Assembly: GCA_030602675.1 (NCBI GenBank)
Contig: JAUVZH010000095.1
Coordinates: forward strand, 1 to 8,492
Origin: Candidatus Heimdallarchaeota archaeon
GTDB lineage: Archaea; Asgardarchaeota; Heimdallarchaeia; JABLTI01
Length of the DNA: 8,492 nucleotides
Direction: 5' to 3'
A model generated the notes under the pieces. It made no database searches. It saw nothing but the letters and a program-made list of their open reading frames with translations, and was not told the origin of the DNA. A program made the translations under genes and the position numbers. Numbering within the stretch: the stretch's first letter is position 1; every line of letters begins with the position of its first letter. Positions 1 to 6,800 of the stretch are shown here, in pieces.

Positions 1-150
1 GGTAAAAACAATTCCTTGTGTTATTGAAGAAACAGTAAGAATTGCGTTATTAGAATAAATAAACTTAAACTCAAAATTTTCATGACTTTTGTCATGTAAA
101 TAACTCACCTCCACTTTATAGATTAAGTAATCTACAATTATAGATAACAT
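1..150 (-). CDS. Alternative partial ORF entering from the left edge
   Basis: On the minus strand a frame is open from an upstream in-frame stop near 200 to the window edge. ATG at 150-148 gives 50 visible residues beginning MLSIIVDYLIYKVEV and ending SSITQGIVFT. It has no recognisable domain. Sixty-odd open codons in DNA this AT-rich is uncommon but not decisive. It overlaps the plus-strand tail at 2-58 and the SD-preceded microORF at 21-95, so these three readings compete. Sequence left of the window would settle it. Confidence 0.25.
   Translation of the reverse strand, partial: MLSIIVDYLIYKVEVSYLHDKSHENFEFKFIYSNNAILTVSSITQGIVFT
2..58 (+). CDS. Possible 3' end of an upstream gene (partial)
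   Basis: An open frame enters from the left edge and gives 18 residues ending IEETVRIALLE before TAA at 56-58. Codon choice is similar to the genes further right, and a 6-bp inverted repeat (81-96) follows 22 bases after the stop. The stretch is too short to assign a family, and an open run of this length is common by chance. It overlaps the competing minus-strand frame at 1-150, so at most one of the two is likely to be real. Confidence 0.35.
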   Translation, partial: VKTIPCVIEETVRIALLE

Positions 151-435
151 ATTTACTCTTATAAAATTTATTCTTTTAATTGCGAAATAAATATCATATT
201 ATATTTATTTTTGAAAAACTATTGAAAAAATCATTTTAGAAATTTAAGATTAAATTAGCACTTTTTTTAAACATGTTGCATTGCTTGTCATCGTTTTTTG
301 TTTTAGTTGTAGAATTAAAGTCAAATCTTAAATGAAATCTATGTAAATATCAACAATTATACTCGAATGGTCAAATATAGTTGATATTGTCGAAAGTGAA
401 ACCTTTTTCTATTATAATTCATTAACATCGACATT
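59..435. other. AT-rich intergenic region with inverted repeats
   Basis: This 377-base stretch before the first membrane-protein gene holds no convincing gene. It contains a hairpin-forming palindrome at 81-96 (CATGAC, four T, GTCATG) and a perfect anti-Shine-Dalgarno complement on the minus strand at 105-112. It also has T-rich tracts around 262-269 and 295-303 that could end transcription, and a 9-bp inverted repeat at 346-354 and 380-388. No RNA gene is apparent. Confidence 0.6.
346..388. promoter_or_regulatory. Inverted repeat upstream of the HGSNAT-like gene
   Basis: AATATCAAC at 346-354 is matched by its exact reverse complement GTTGATATT at 380-388. The half-site centres are 34 bases apart, and the dyad ends 47 bases before the ATG at 436. 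The spacing is close to three helical turns, as expected for a regulator contacting two half-sites on one DNA face just upstream of a promoter. It could also be chance in AT-rich DNA. No regulator is identified. Confidence 0.3.
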
Positions 436-1890
436 ATGGCAGAAAGAATAATCTCCTTTGACATTTTACGAGGATGGGCTATCCTTGGGAATCTTATGGT
501 CCACACCTTTATGCTAGTAAGTACAGTTGAAGGTGTTGCAGAAACAAATCCCTCTGAACTAACTACTTTTGGTTTTATACTTATGGGGGTTGTTGTTATT
601 TTTGGTCATTGGCGAGGATTATTCCTAATGATTAGTGCTGCTGTTCATATGTTTATTATGCAACGAAAATTAAAACAAGGAATTCCTAGAGGAGTTATTC
701 TTGTACAAGAAGTGATTAAAGGCATTCTTTTATGGCTTTGGGCAATGTTCTTCTACGTTTTCTTAGCTCAATGGAGTATATCTAAGGGCTGGGTGGAAAC
801 AGGCTCAGTAGTAATTGAATGGCAAGATGTTTACCATGCAGATGCATTTGTTAATATTGCTTTTGCCATTATATTATCAGCTATAGTTTTCTATATTTTA
901 ACATCAAATGAGAAATTGAAGAAACCAATTGTTGGAGCAATCGTTTTCGCTGTGATTGGATGCTTATTTATTTTTCCAGCACCAGCAATTCACGAAGCAG
1001 CTATAAACTTCTGGGGTGTTGATTTACATGACGAATTTGGACACCTATACAACATAGGAGATAAAGGATGGTGGGATTATATTCTAAGATATATTGGAAA
1101 TCAATCTGTAGGACGGGAATCACCATTATTTCCTCACTTTGCTTATAGTGCAGTAGGTTCAATACTGGGTATTTTCATTTCGCAAGAAAAACCAAACAAA
1201 AAGAAATTCTTGTCATGGGGGTATGGATTAGCTGGATTATCTATGGTTTTCTCATTATTCTGGTTATTTGTTATAGAAAAAATCCCAGAAGATCCATTTA
1301 GTTTAGTGGATTTCCACATACATCCAACTTGGTTTGTATTTCTGACAATAGGAATGTTACTAATACTCATTCTAAGTTTTATGGCAGGAATTGAATTTAA
1401 AAACAAAATTAACTGGGAACGTCGTTTACGATTATCTAGATTCAGTCGCAGAGCAGGTTTCCTTTCGCTTTCAGTTTATTCCTTTGCTACAATCCAAGCA
1501 CTCTTAAGAGTAACATTATGGGGTATAACACAACTTTTCGGTTGGTCTGATCCAGGTTTTCGAACTTCCTTTGGATTGTCTGTTGGATGGACATTCTTCC
1601 TTATACTCCTTGAAATGGGATTATGGTTCTTCATTTTATGGATCTGGGAAAAAGTTTACTATGTTGGTTCATTAGAATGGTTGTTTGCTTTGGTTTTAAA
1701 GACCCCATTTCAGAGAAAACAAGAAGTTAAGAAATCGATTTTTGGTGATTTCCTTAATGTAAAGGGCAGATTAATTGAAACAACACCTATACATTGGATT
1801 AGTCCTGAAACAACACCTGAAACAAGACTAATGGATGACGAGATTGATACACAATTCATACAAGAAGAAAAAGCTCAACCAATGAATTGA
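436..1890 (+). CDS. HGSNAT/DUF1624-like multi-pass membrane acyltransferase
   Basis: This is a 484-residue integral membrane protein. The N-terminus RIISFDILRGWAILGNLMVH (4-23) matches the opening motif of the HGSNAT_cat/DUF1624/DUF418 group: Arg, Asp-x-Leu-Arg-Gly, a hydrophobic run, then His. About nine or ten hydrophobic helices follow (near 8-28, 44-73, 92-111, 138-155, 164-182, 233-248, 259-280, 298-317, 343-360, 383-408). The segment SPLFPHFAYSAVGSILGIF (229-247) fits the family's Pro-x-x-(G/A)-containing helix. The last ~60 residues are a charged cytoplasmic-type tail with ETTP repeated at 448 and 458. In the family, HGSNAT moves acetyl from acetyl-CoA across a membrane to a terminal glucosamine; the archaeal substrate is unknown, perhaps an envelope glycan or lipid. 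It is followed by the GlnRS gene 77 bases downstream, which appears to have its own promoter. A DUF418-type protein of unknown function is the main alternative. Confidence 0.6.
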   Translation: MAERIISFDILRGWAILGNLMVHTFMLVSTVEGVAETNPSELTTFGFILMGVVVIFGHWRGLFLMISAAVHMFIMQRKLKQGIPRGVILVQEVIKGILLWLWAMFFYVFLAQWSISKGWVETGSVVIEWQDVYHADAFVNIAFAIILSAIVFYILTSNEKLKKPIVGAIVFAVIGCLFIFPAPAIHEAAINFWGVDLHDEFGHLYNIGDKGWWDYILRYIGNQSVGRESPLFPHFAYSAVGSILGIFISQEKPNKKKFLSWGYGLAGLSMVFSLFWLFVIEKIPEDPFSLVDFHIHPTWFVFLTIGMLLILILSFMAGIEFKNKINWERRLRLSRFSRRAGFLSLSVYSFATIQALLRVTLWGITQLFGWSDPGFRTSFGLSVGWTFFLILLEMGLWFFILWIWEKVYYVGSLEWLFALVLKTPFQRKQEVKKSIFGDFLNVKGRLIETTPIHWISPETTPETRLMDDEIDTQFIQEEKAQPMN

Positions 1891-1901
1891 TTATCAGTTA
1901 A

Positions 1902-1961
1902 TTCCAGTATCTTTTATTTGATGAAGAGGTAAAACTTTATTATTTTCTTTTTTCCAGTATC
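1902..1961. repeat. 10-bp direct repeat in the pre-GlnRS spacer
   Basis: TTCCAGTATC occurs at 1902-1911 and again at 1952-1961, exactly 50 bases apart. Both copies lie in the 77-base gap between the membrane protein and GlnRS. The second copy lies immediately before the GlnRS start. The pair may be a regulatory site or a small local duplication. T-rich tracts at 1912-1919 and 1938-1953 between and within the copies may end the upstream transcript. Confidence 0.35.
1935..1942 (+). promoter_or_regulatory. Candidate TATA box for GlnRS
   Basis: CTTTATTA, centred about 29 bases before the ATG at 1968, sits where an archaeal TATA box would be for a leaderless or nearly leaderless transcript. There is no Shine-Dalgarno sequence in front of the ATG, which fits. 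The surrounding T-rich sequence makes the exact box uncertain. Confidence 0.35.
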
Positions 1962-1967
1962 ATACTC

Positions 1968-3893
1968 ATGAAGTCGATTGAACACATCTGTGAGAAATAT
2001 GCTGTGAAGAATGCAATTGATCATGGTGAAGCTCAGGTAGGTTCAGTAATGAGAATCATCATGGGAGCACATCCAGAGCTACGAAACAAAGCTAAAGATG
2101 TGAAGGAAATACTCGAGAAGAAAGTTGAGTATGTTAACTCTTTACAAAAGGATCAACTTCAACAGACTGTTCAAGAGAAGTTTCCTGAATTACTTCAAGA
2201 AGAAGCTAAAGTTGAAACTAAAGAAGATGTTGACTTCATTAGAACAATAATCAACGAAGATAATAAAACCGGTAAATTTGGTGGTCGTATTCACACACGG
2301 TTCCCTCCTGAACCAAATGGTTACTTACACATTGGTCATGCAAAATCAATCAATCTTAACTATGGAATTGCTGAAGAATATGGTGGAAAATTCAACCTAC
2401 GTTTTGACGACACCAATCCATTAAAAGAGGAAATTGAGTATGTAAAGGGAATTATTGAAGATGTTAAGTGGTTGGGAGGAGATTTCGAAGATCGATTATT
2501 GTATGCTTCGGATTACTTTGACCAATTTTATGAGTATGCAATTCAGCTTGTTAAAAAGGGAAAGGCATACGTTGATGATTTAACAGTAGAAGAAATACGT
2601 AAAGAAAGAGGTTCCATAACAGAAACAGGAAAAGAAAGTCCTTATAGAAATAGATCCATTGAAGAAAATCTAGATTTGTTTATTAGGATGAAGAATGGAG
2701 AATTTCCAGATGGGGCTAGAGTTTTACGAGCAATAATAGATATGAAGCATCCAAATCTATTGATGCGAGACCCAGTTATCTATAGAATACTTCATGCAAA
2801 GCACCACAACACTGGTGATAAGTGGTGTATCTATCCAATGTATGATTGGGCCCATGGACTCGAAGATTCAATAGAAGGAATTACCCATTCAATTTGTACC
2901 ATGGAATTTGAAGTTCATAGAGAATTATATGATTGGTATCTTGACCAATTAGAGGATGAAAATGACAAGCCTATCTATCACCCACAGCAAATTGAATTCG
3001 CCAGATTGAATGTGTCTAATACTGTTCTAAGTAAACGAAAGATGTTACAATTGGTTAATGAAGGATTTGTAAATGGTTGGGATGACCCTCGAATGTTAAC
3101 AATAGTTGGTCTAAAACGAAGAGGAATAACACCTGAAGCAATCAGTAACTTCTGTAAAGCAATCGGTGTAACTAAAAGAAAAACAGTTATTGACATCTCT
3201 ATGTTAAATAAGTTTGTCAGAGATGATCTTGACAAAAGCTGCACTAGAGTAATGAGTGTTCTAAAGCCAATGAAAGTCACAATCACCAACTATCCTGAAG
3301 ATAAAGAAGAGGAAATTGAAGTGCCAAATCATCCTAAGGATAAGAAAATGGGTACAAGAAAAGTGAAATTTACAAAAACGCTCTACATCGAACAAGATGA
3401 TTTCATGGAAGATCCATCTAAAGGTTATCGTAGATTGTCACCAAACAAAGAAGTGCGTTTGAAGTATGCCTACTATCTTAAATGTGAAAAAGTGATCAAA
3501 GATAAGAAAACAGGAGTAGTTAAAGAAATTCAATGTACTATTGATCCAAAAACCAAGGGTGGAATATCATCTGATGGACGAGAAGTTGAGGGAACAATTC
3601 ATTGGATTTCAACAAAACATGCTATAAAAGCAGAATTCCGTTTATACAATGATCTTTTCACCAAAGTAAATCCTCTCAAGACAGAAGAAGGAAAAAACTT
3701 CACGGATTACATTAATCCTAATTCTCTGGAAATTCTTATTGGATATGTTGAACCACAATTACAAAAAACGAATATCGGTGACAGATTCCAATTTGAGAGA
3801 AATGGGTTCTTTAATATCGATTATGATTCTAAGAAAGAAGTACTTGTATTCAACAGAATAATTCCATTAAGGGACTCTTGGGCAAAGAAGTAA
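1968..3893 (+). CDS. glnS: Glutaminyl-tRNA synthetase with archaeal GluRS-type N-terminus
   Basis: This class I synthetase charges tRNA-Gln with glutamine in the cytoplasm; it is 641 residues long. Residues ~105-640 align from memory along the whole of bacterial GlnRS (E. coli is ~554 aa). They include RFPPEPNGYLHIGHAKSI (111-128, HIGH box), LRFDDTNP (144-151), KWCIYPMYDWAHGLEDSIEG (285-304), ITHSICTMEFE (305-315) and VLSKRKM (353-359, the KMSKS counterpart). The two C-terminal anticodon-binding barrels end in FNRIIPLRDSWAKK. Tyr292 and Cys310 match E. coli Tyr211 and Cys229, which select Gln over Glu, so this is a GlnRS and not a GluRS. Residues ~8-75 (YAVKNAIDHGEAQVGSV, HPELRNKAKDV, VNSL) instead resemble the N-terminal domain of archaeal GluRS. 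GlnRS is absent from most archaea, so the catalytic body was probably acquired from bacteria. The next gene starts directly after its stop. Confidence 0.96.
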   Translation: MKSIEHICEKYAVKNAIDHGEAQVGSVMRIIMGAHPELRNKAKDVKEILEKKVEYVNSLQKDQLQQTVQEKFPELLQEEAKVETKEDVDFIRTIINEDNKTGKFGGRIHTRFPPEPNGYLHIGHAKSINLNYGIAEEYGGKFNLRFDDTNPLKEEIEYVKGIIEDVKWLGGDFEDRLLYASDYFDQFYEYAIQLVKKGKAYVDDLTVEEIRKERGSITETGKESPYRNRSIEENLDLFIRMKNGEFPDGARVLRAIIDMKHPNLLMRDPVIYRILHAKHHNTGDKWCIYPMYDWAHGLEDSIEGITHSICTMEFEVHRELYDWYLDQLEDENDKPIYHPQQIEFARLNVSNTVLSKRKMLQLVNEGFVNGWDDPRMLTIVGLKRRGITPEAISNFCKAIGVTKRKTVIDISMLNKFVRDDLDKSCTRVMSVLKPMKVTITNYPEDKEEEIEVPNHPKDKKMGTRKVKFTKTLYIEQDDFMEDPSKGYRRLSPNKEVRLKYAYYLKCEKVIKDKKTGVVKEIQCTIDPKTKGGISSDGREVEGTIHWISTKHAIKAEFRLYNDLFTKVNPLKTEEGKNFTDYINPNSLEILIGYVEPQLQKTNIGDRFQFERNGFFNIDYDSKKEVLVFNRIIPLRDSWAKK

Positions 3894-3897
3894 ATGA

Positions 3898-4812
3898 GTG
3901 ATTTTTTTGAACAATGAAAAACCAACAGACATTGAAGAGAAAGTTCAAGAGCTGTTCTCACAATCAATCAATCATTATGAATTATACGAATATGACAAAG
4001 CTCTAGACTGTTTGCTTGAAGCAGAAATACTTGAACCTCAAAATGGAGATATTCAAAGAGGTATCGCTAACATCTACTTAATGCTTAAGGATTTTGAAAA
4101 AACTATTAGTCATTGTAAAAGTGCTCTTGAGATAAATCCAGAAGATGATATAGCACTGCTAATTTACGGAAGTGCCTACTTGCAGCAAGGGGACTTTGAT
4201 AAAGCAAAGGAACATTTCCAAAAAGCTGAAAAAATTAATCCTGAATCATTTGATGTTAATTTTAATTTAGGAGTTCTCCATAAGAATCTGCAAAACTTCA
4301 AAAAAGCATTAGATTTCTTTCAAAAAGCTGAATCTTTAGATCCAAATGATGTTTTCACAAAATATTCTATTGCTGAAACATATGAGGATCTAGACAAAAT
4401 AGATGATGCAATAAAATACTACTCCAAGGTTTTGGATCTTAGCGCAGATGCTTATCCGATAATTATGCGCTTATCAGAGCTACATTATGATAGAAAGGAA
4501 TATGATAAGTCCTTGAAATACCAAATGAAATTTCTAAAATTATACCCAGATGACCATCTTGTAATTAATAACATTGGTTACACTTATCTCAAAATGGGTG
4601 AAATAGAAAAAGCACTGGAATATATCGAGAAATCAATTGAAATAAATTCAGAATTTGCTCATGCTTGGAATAGTTTAGGAGAATATTATGAGATAAAAGA
4701 GGATTATAAGAAAGCAATGGAACAATACCAAAAAGCTCACAGTTTGGAAAAAGAAAATCCTGAACACAAAGAAGCAATTGAAAGATTACAGAAAAAAATA
4801 AAAGAAAAATAA
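3898..4812 (+). CDS. TPR-repeat protein (eight tandem repeats)
   Basis: This soluble, Lys/Glu-rich protein of 304 residues is made almost entirely of tetratricopeptide repeats and is probably a protein-interaction scaffold. The repeat-end position is Pro47, Pro81, Pro115, Pro149, Ala183, Pro217 and Ser251, an exact 34-residue period, giving about eight repeats from residue ~14 to ~288 and a short basic helix at the end. Typical helix B elements recur, such as YDKALDCLLEAEILEP, FKKALDFFQKAESLDP and IEKALEYIEKSIEIN. There is no signal peptide. The frame starts at GTG 3898, only four bases after the GlnRS stop, so the two are very likely co-transcribed. An ATG at 3894-3896, abutting that stop, is out of frame by one T in a T7 run (3902-3908); with one T fewer it would give the natural start MSDFLNNEK. 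The partner and pathway are unknown. Confidence 0.9.
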   Translation: MIFLNNEKPTDIEEKVQELFSQSINHYELYEYDKALDCLLEAEILEPQNGDIQRGIANIYLMLKDFEKTISHCKSALEINPEDDIALLIYGSAYLQQGDFDKAKEHFQKAEKINPESFDVNFNLGVLHKNLQNFKKALDFFQKAESLDPNDVFTKYSIAETYEDLDKIDDAIKYYSKVLDLSADAYPIIMRLSELHYDRKEYDKSLKYQMKFLKLYPDDHLVINNIGYTYLKMGEIEKALEYIEKSIEINSEFAHAWNSLGEYYEIKEDYKKAMEQYQKAHSLEKENPEHKEAIERLQKKIKEK

Positions 4813-4837
4813 ACTGGTTTAATTGTTTAAACCAGTT
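4812..4837. terminator. Hairpin between convergent genes
   Basis: AACTGGTTTAA (4812-4822), loop TTGT (4823-4826) and TTAAACCAGTT (4827-4837) form a perfect 11-bp stem. It begins at the last base of the TPR gene's stop codon. The convergent LEA-like gene ends about 90 bases away. No U-tract follows, so this is not a classical bacterial intrinsic terminator; it may instead fix or protect 3' ends on either strand. Confidence 0.5.
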
Positions 4838-4928
4838 CTAAGAACTTGGTACATAGATATCATAGATTTCAATGGGCACTGAAACCTCAAAAATACCGAT
4901 TTGAATATCTACTATAGCATTAATGATA

Positions 4929-6176
4929 TTAACATGCAAATTGATTATTTACGAAATATTCATCATTTAATCTTATACCTTGTTCAATATTACTATCAAC
5001 GTATGAATAAGTATCTTCGGCTGAACCTGACGCAGCAATTTCTAATGGACTTGATGACCAATCAAATATTACTGGAGTAATTGTTATATTCTCTTCAGGA
5101 TCAAAATCCCAACCAAAAACCAATGGAATTACATAGCTTGCTCCATCGTCATCATCATAAACCAACAGTCCATCAAAAGCAGTAATATTTATTGCAAAGT
5201 TTGTTGGATTGTTTATTGTCACTATTGTATCAATAGTATAAGTTAGTGATCCAAGCAAACCGCTTAAATTTAAATTGATCATTTCTACTTCAATTGATAC
5301 TAAATCCTCTTCTAAGCCTTTAACTTCAACATCAGTGAGTAGTTGATTAACAATAAAGCCATCACCTTCAAAATTCTCTAATGTTGCTGTTAAATTGATA
5401 TCAACTGTAATATTATCTGGACTTAAATATTCACTAATAAAATCTGCCAGAAGTGGAGTATTTCCTCCTAACCATGTTTCAACTTCGATGATATTAAAAC
5501 CATTAATTATTGCTACATTTGTTTTGCTAATGTTTCCAATTATGGTATCTTGGTAATAAATATCAGCATAGAGAGAGTCGACAGTTAGCCCAAGAAGACT
5601 TGGATTATTCATTCCCACTTCAACATCTAACTGAAGCTCATCATCTGAGACATCAAGCAGCTCAAATGTTCTCAGCTCAATTGGGAGACTATTCAAACCT
5701 GAAAAGTTAAGAGTTTTTGTTAAATGTTGTATTGGTAGAGCAGCTAATGCACCAGTGAATTCGAATGTGATGCCAAGATCAACTTCTAAAGTCTCTAAAG
5801 TAATAAAATCAGAAACAAAACCTGAAAATGCAACCTCATTTGTGATGTTTAAGGTAAATTCAGTTAAATGACTAGTATCCTGAGTTGAAAACTCGGATGT
5901 AACTAATTGGCAAATACCTAATAAACTACTACTATAATTAACATGTATATCTAACACCTTGAAAGTTGCTTCTGCTTCACTAGGTGAACCAACCGTAAAA
6001 TTAACATCAGCTATTAAACTATCATCAGATATATCCTTAACTTCAATACCAGCTATGTTCACGTCAGCATTACTCACCTGATTTTTAGCAATAAAATAAA
6101 CGCTAAGGAATATAGTTGGTGTTGCAACAACAATAATTGATCCTATAATTATTAAAATAACATATAATTTCTTCAT
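4929..6176 (-). CDS. Membrane-anchored surface protein with three LEA/WHy-like repeats
   Basis: This 415-residue protein has a short basic start (MKK), one hydrophobic anchor (residues 4-30) and then a long acidic, beta-rich region predicted outside the cell. Three similar units are visible at ~37-81, ~164-208 and ~280-345. Units 1 and 2 share the pattern V-x-D-I/V-S-D-D-x-L, then D-V-x-h (h, hydrophobic), a turn rich in Pro and Ser, and a V-x-x-L/I-x-x-x-h-x-Y strand; unit 3 is looser but keeps INNPTNFAINIT. This is the layout of LEA type 2/WHy or DUF3712 proteins. I count ten N-x-S/T sequons with no Pro in the middle (Asn59, 80, 110, 157, 215, 255, 261, 303, 330, 363), suggesting N-glycosylation. 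The last residue is Cys. The role is unknown, perhaps adhesion or stress protection of the envelope. It diverges from the small membrane protein at 6264. Confidence 0.75.
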   Translation of the reverse strand: MKKLYVILIIIGSIIVVATPTIFLSVYFIAKNQVSNADVNIAGIEVKDISDDSLIADVNFTVGSPSEAEATFKVLDIHVNYSSSLLGICQLVTSEFSTQDTSHLTEFTLNITNEVAFSGFVSDFITLETLEVDLGITFEFTGALAALPIQHLTKTLNFSGLNSLPIELRTFELLDVSDDELQLDVEVGMNNPSLLGLTVDSLYADIYYQDTIIGNISKTNVAIINGFNIIEVETWLGGNTPLLADFISEYLSPDNITVDINLTATLENFEGDGFIVNQLLTDVEVKGLEEDLVSIEVEMINLNLSGLLGSLTYTIDTIVTINNPTNFAINITAFDGLLVYDDDDGASYVIPLVFGWDFDPEENITITPVIFDWSSSPLEIAASGSAEDTYSYVDSNIEQGIRLNDEYFVNNQFAC

Positions 6177-6197
6177 TCTTTAACCACTTCAAATTTC

Positions 6198-6207
6198 ATT
6201 TAAAAAA
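6198..6207 (-). promoter_or_regulatory. Candidate TATA box for the LEA-like gene
   Basis: Read on the minus strand, TTTTTTAAAT is centred about 27 bases before the ATG at 6176, the expected TATA-to-start distance for a leaderless archaeal gene. No Shine-Dalgarno sequence lies before that ATG. The 87-base spacer to the divergent gene at 6264 must hold both promoters. Confidence 0.4.
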
Positions 6208-6263
6208 GCTACTTTACCGACAAATTTGAAGAAAGGCAAAATATTAATCTGATTTGAATCTTA

Positions 6264-6677
6264 ATGAATATTGGTGTTACCATGGCTCTCCTAGTTTTAG
6301 TATACGTATGCAGTTTTTTTATGATAGGAAGAAATTTCATTTCCTTGCTTTTCAAGTTTATTGACTTATTCACTAAAGATAAAAGAAAGGAAATTACGGA
6401 ATCAAAATCAACTACTTTTGTATACATCGCATTAATCCTGACAGCAGTATTGGGAATTATTTGTGGTACTGGAATGCTATTCCCAAATCAAATCTTTGGA
6501 TACTATCTATATTTCTTCGTTTCTGGAATGATGATTTATTCTTACATAATCTATGCTGGAAAGACCTTAGAAAACAAACAATGGATTTTGTTTATTGTAT
6601 CAATTTGTATTACTCTTCTGATTATTGTATTGGCTTCACTACTAGCATTTTACATGGCTACAGGAATCATAGATTAA
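6264..6677 (+). CDS. Small four-helix membrane protein, unknown
   Basis: I do not recognise this 137-residue protein. Hydrophobic segments lie near residues 7-30, 52-73, 77-98 and 106-133. A single charged loop (FTKDKRKEITESKST, 36-50) separates the first from the second and probably faces the cytoplasm. No catalytic or metal-binding motif is visible. The start may be ATG 6264 or the in-frame ATG at 6282 (MALLVLVYVCSFF). An A/T box at 6238-6248 fits a transcript starting near 6270, which would favour the second start. It diverges from the LEA-like gene, and the shared 87-base spacer may couple their expression. An overlapping plus-strand frame at 6461-6685 is a shadow with poor composition. 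Confidence 0.65.
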   Translation: MNIGVTMALLVLVYVCSFFMIGRNFISLLFKFIDLFTKDKRKEITESKSTTFVYIALILTAVLGIICGTGMLFPNQIFGYYLYFFVSGMMIYSYIIYAGKTLENKQWILFIVSICITLLIIVLASLLAFYMATGIID

Positions 6678-6717
6678 GGGACTAGATAGACATCCTTACT
6701 TTACTAACGATTTTTGT

Positions 6718-6781
6718 ATGAAGATTATTTGCCCTAGGTGATAAGAATTATGTTGAAGAAGAATTTATAAAATCTAAGTAA
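6718..6781 (+). pseudogene. Possible broken zinc-ribbon micropeptide
   Basis: ATG at 6718 reads MKIICPR and then meets TGA at 6739-6741. If one base were inserted there, TGA becomes a Cys codon followed by Asp-Lys-Asn-Tyr-Val and three Glu, and the frame ends FIKSK at TAA 6779-6781. The repaired peptide would have a CPRC knuckle, half of a typical zinc ribbon. It could be a decayed fragment, a sequencing deletion or chance. It is short and has no partner half in the window. Confidence 0.25.
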
Positions 6782-6800
6782 TCCATATTAGATTCAAAAG

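Noticed and set aside
270..277. AACATGTT palindrome in the left intergenic region
   Set aside because: An 8-bp palindrome is expected by chance in AT-rich DNA and shows no link to a start site.
1143..1406. Minus-strand 87-residue ORF inside the HGSNAT-like gene
   Set aside because: It is entirely antisense to a well-supported membrane-protein frame, and its protein has no family-like features.
2978..3289. Minus-strand 103-residue ORF inside GlnRS
   Set aside because: It is antisense to the conserved catalytic-to-barrel part of GlnRS, so it is a shadow of constrained codons.
1968..3893. Reading this synthetase as a non-discriminating archaeal GluRS because of its N-terminus
   Set aside because: The active site has GlnRS-specific residues (Tyr292, Cys310) and the C-terminal part is the GlnRS double barrel.
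4589..4777. Minus-strand 62-residue ORF inside the TPR gene
   Set aside because: It is antisense to TPR repeats 6-8 and has no independent start signal.
6209..6427. Minus-strand 72-residue ORF over the divergent promoter and the small membrane gene
   Set aside because: It overlaps the start of the better-supported 6264 gene and the shared promoter spacer, with no recognisable motif.
6461..6685. Plus-strand 74-residue ORF overlapping the small membrane gene
   Set aside because: It is an out-of-frame shadow rich in Trp, Cys and His; the 6264 frame has a coherent helix pattern.
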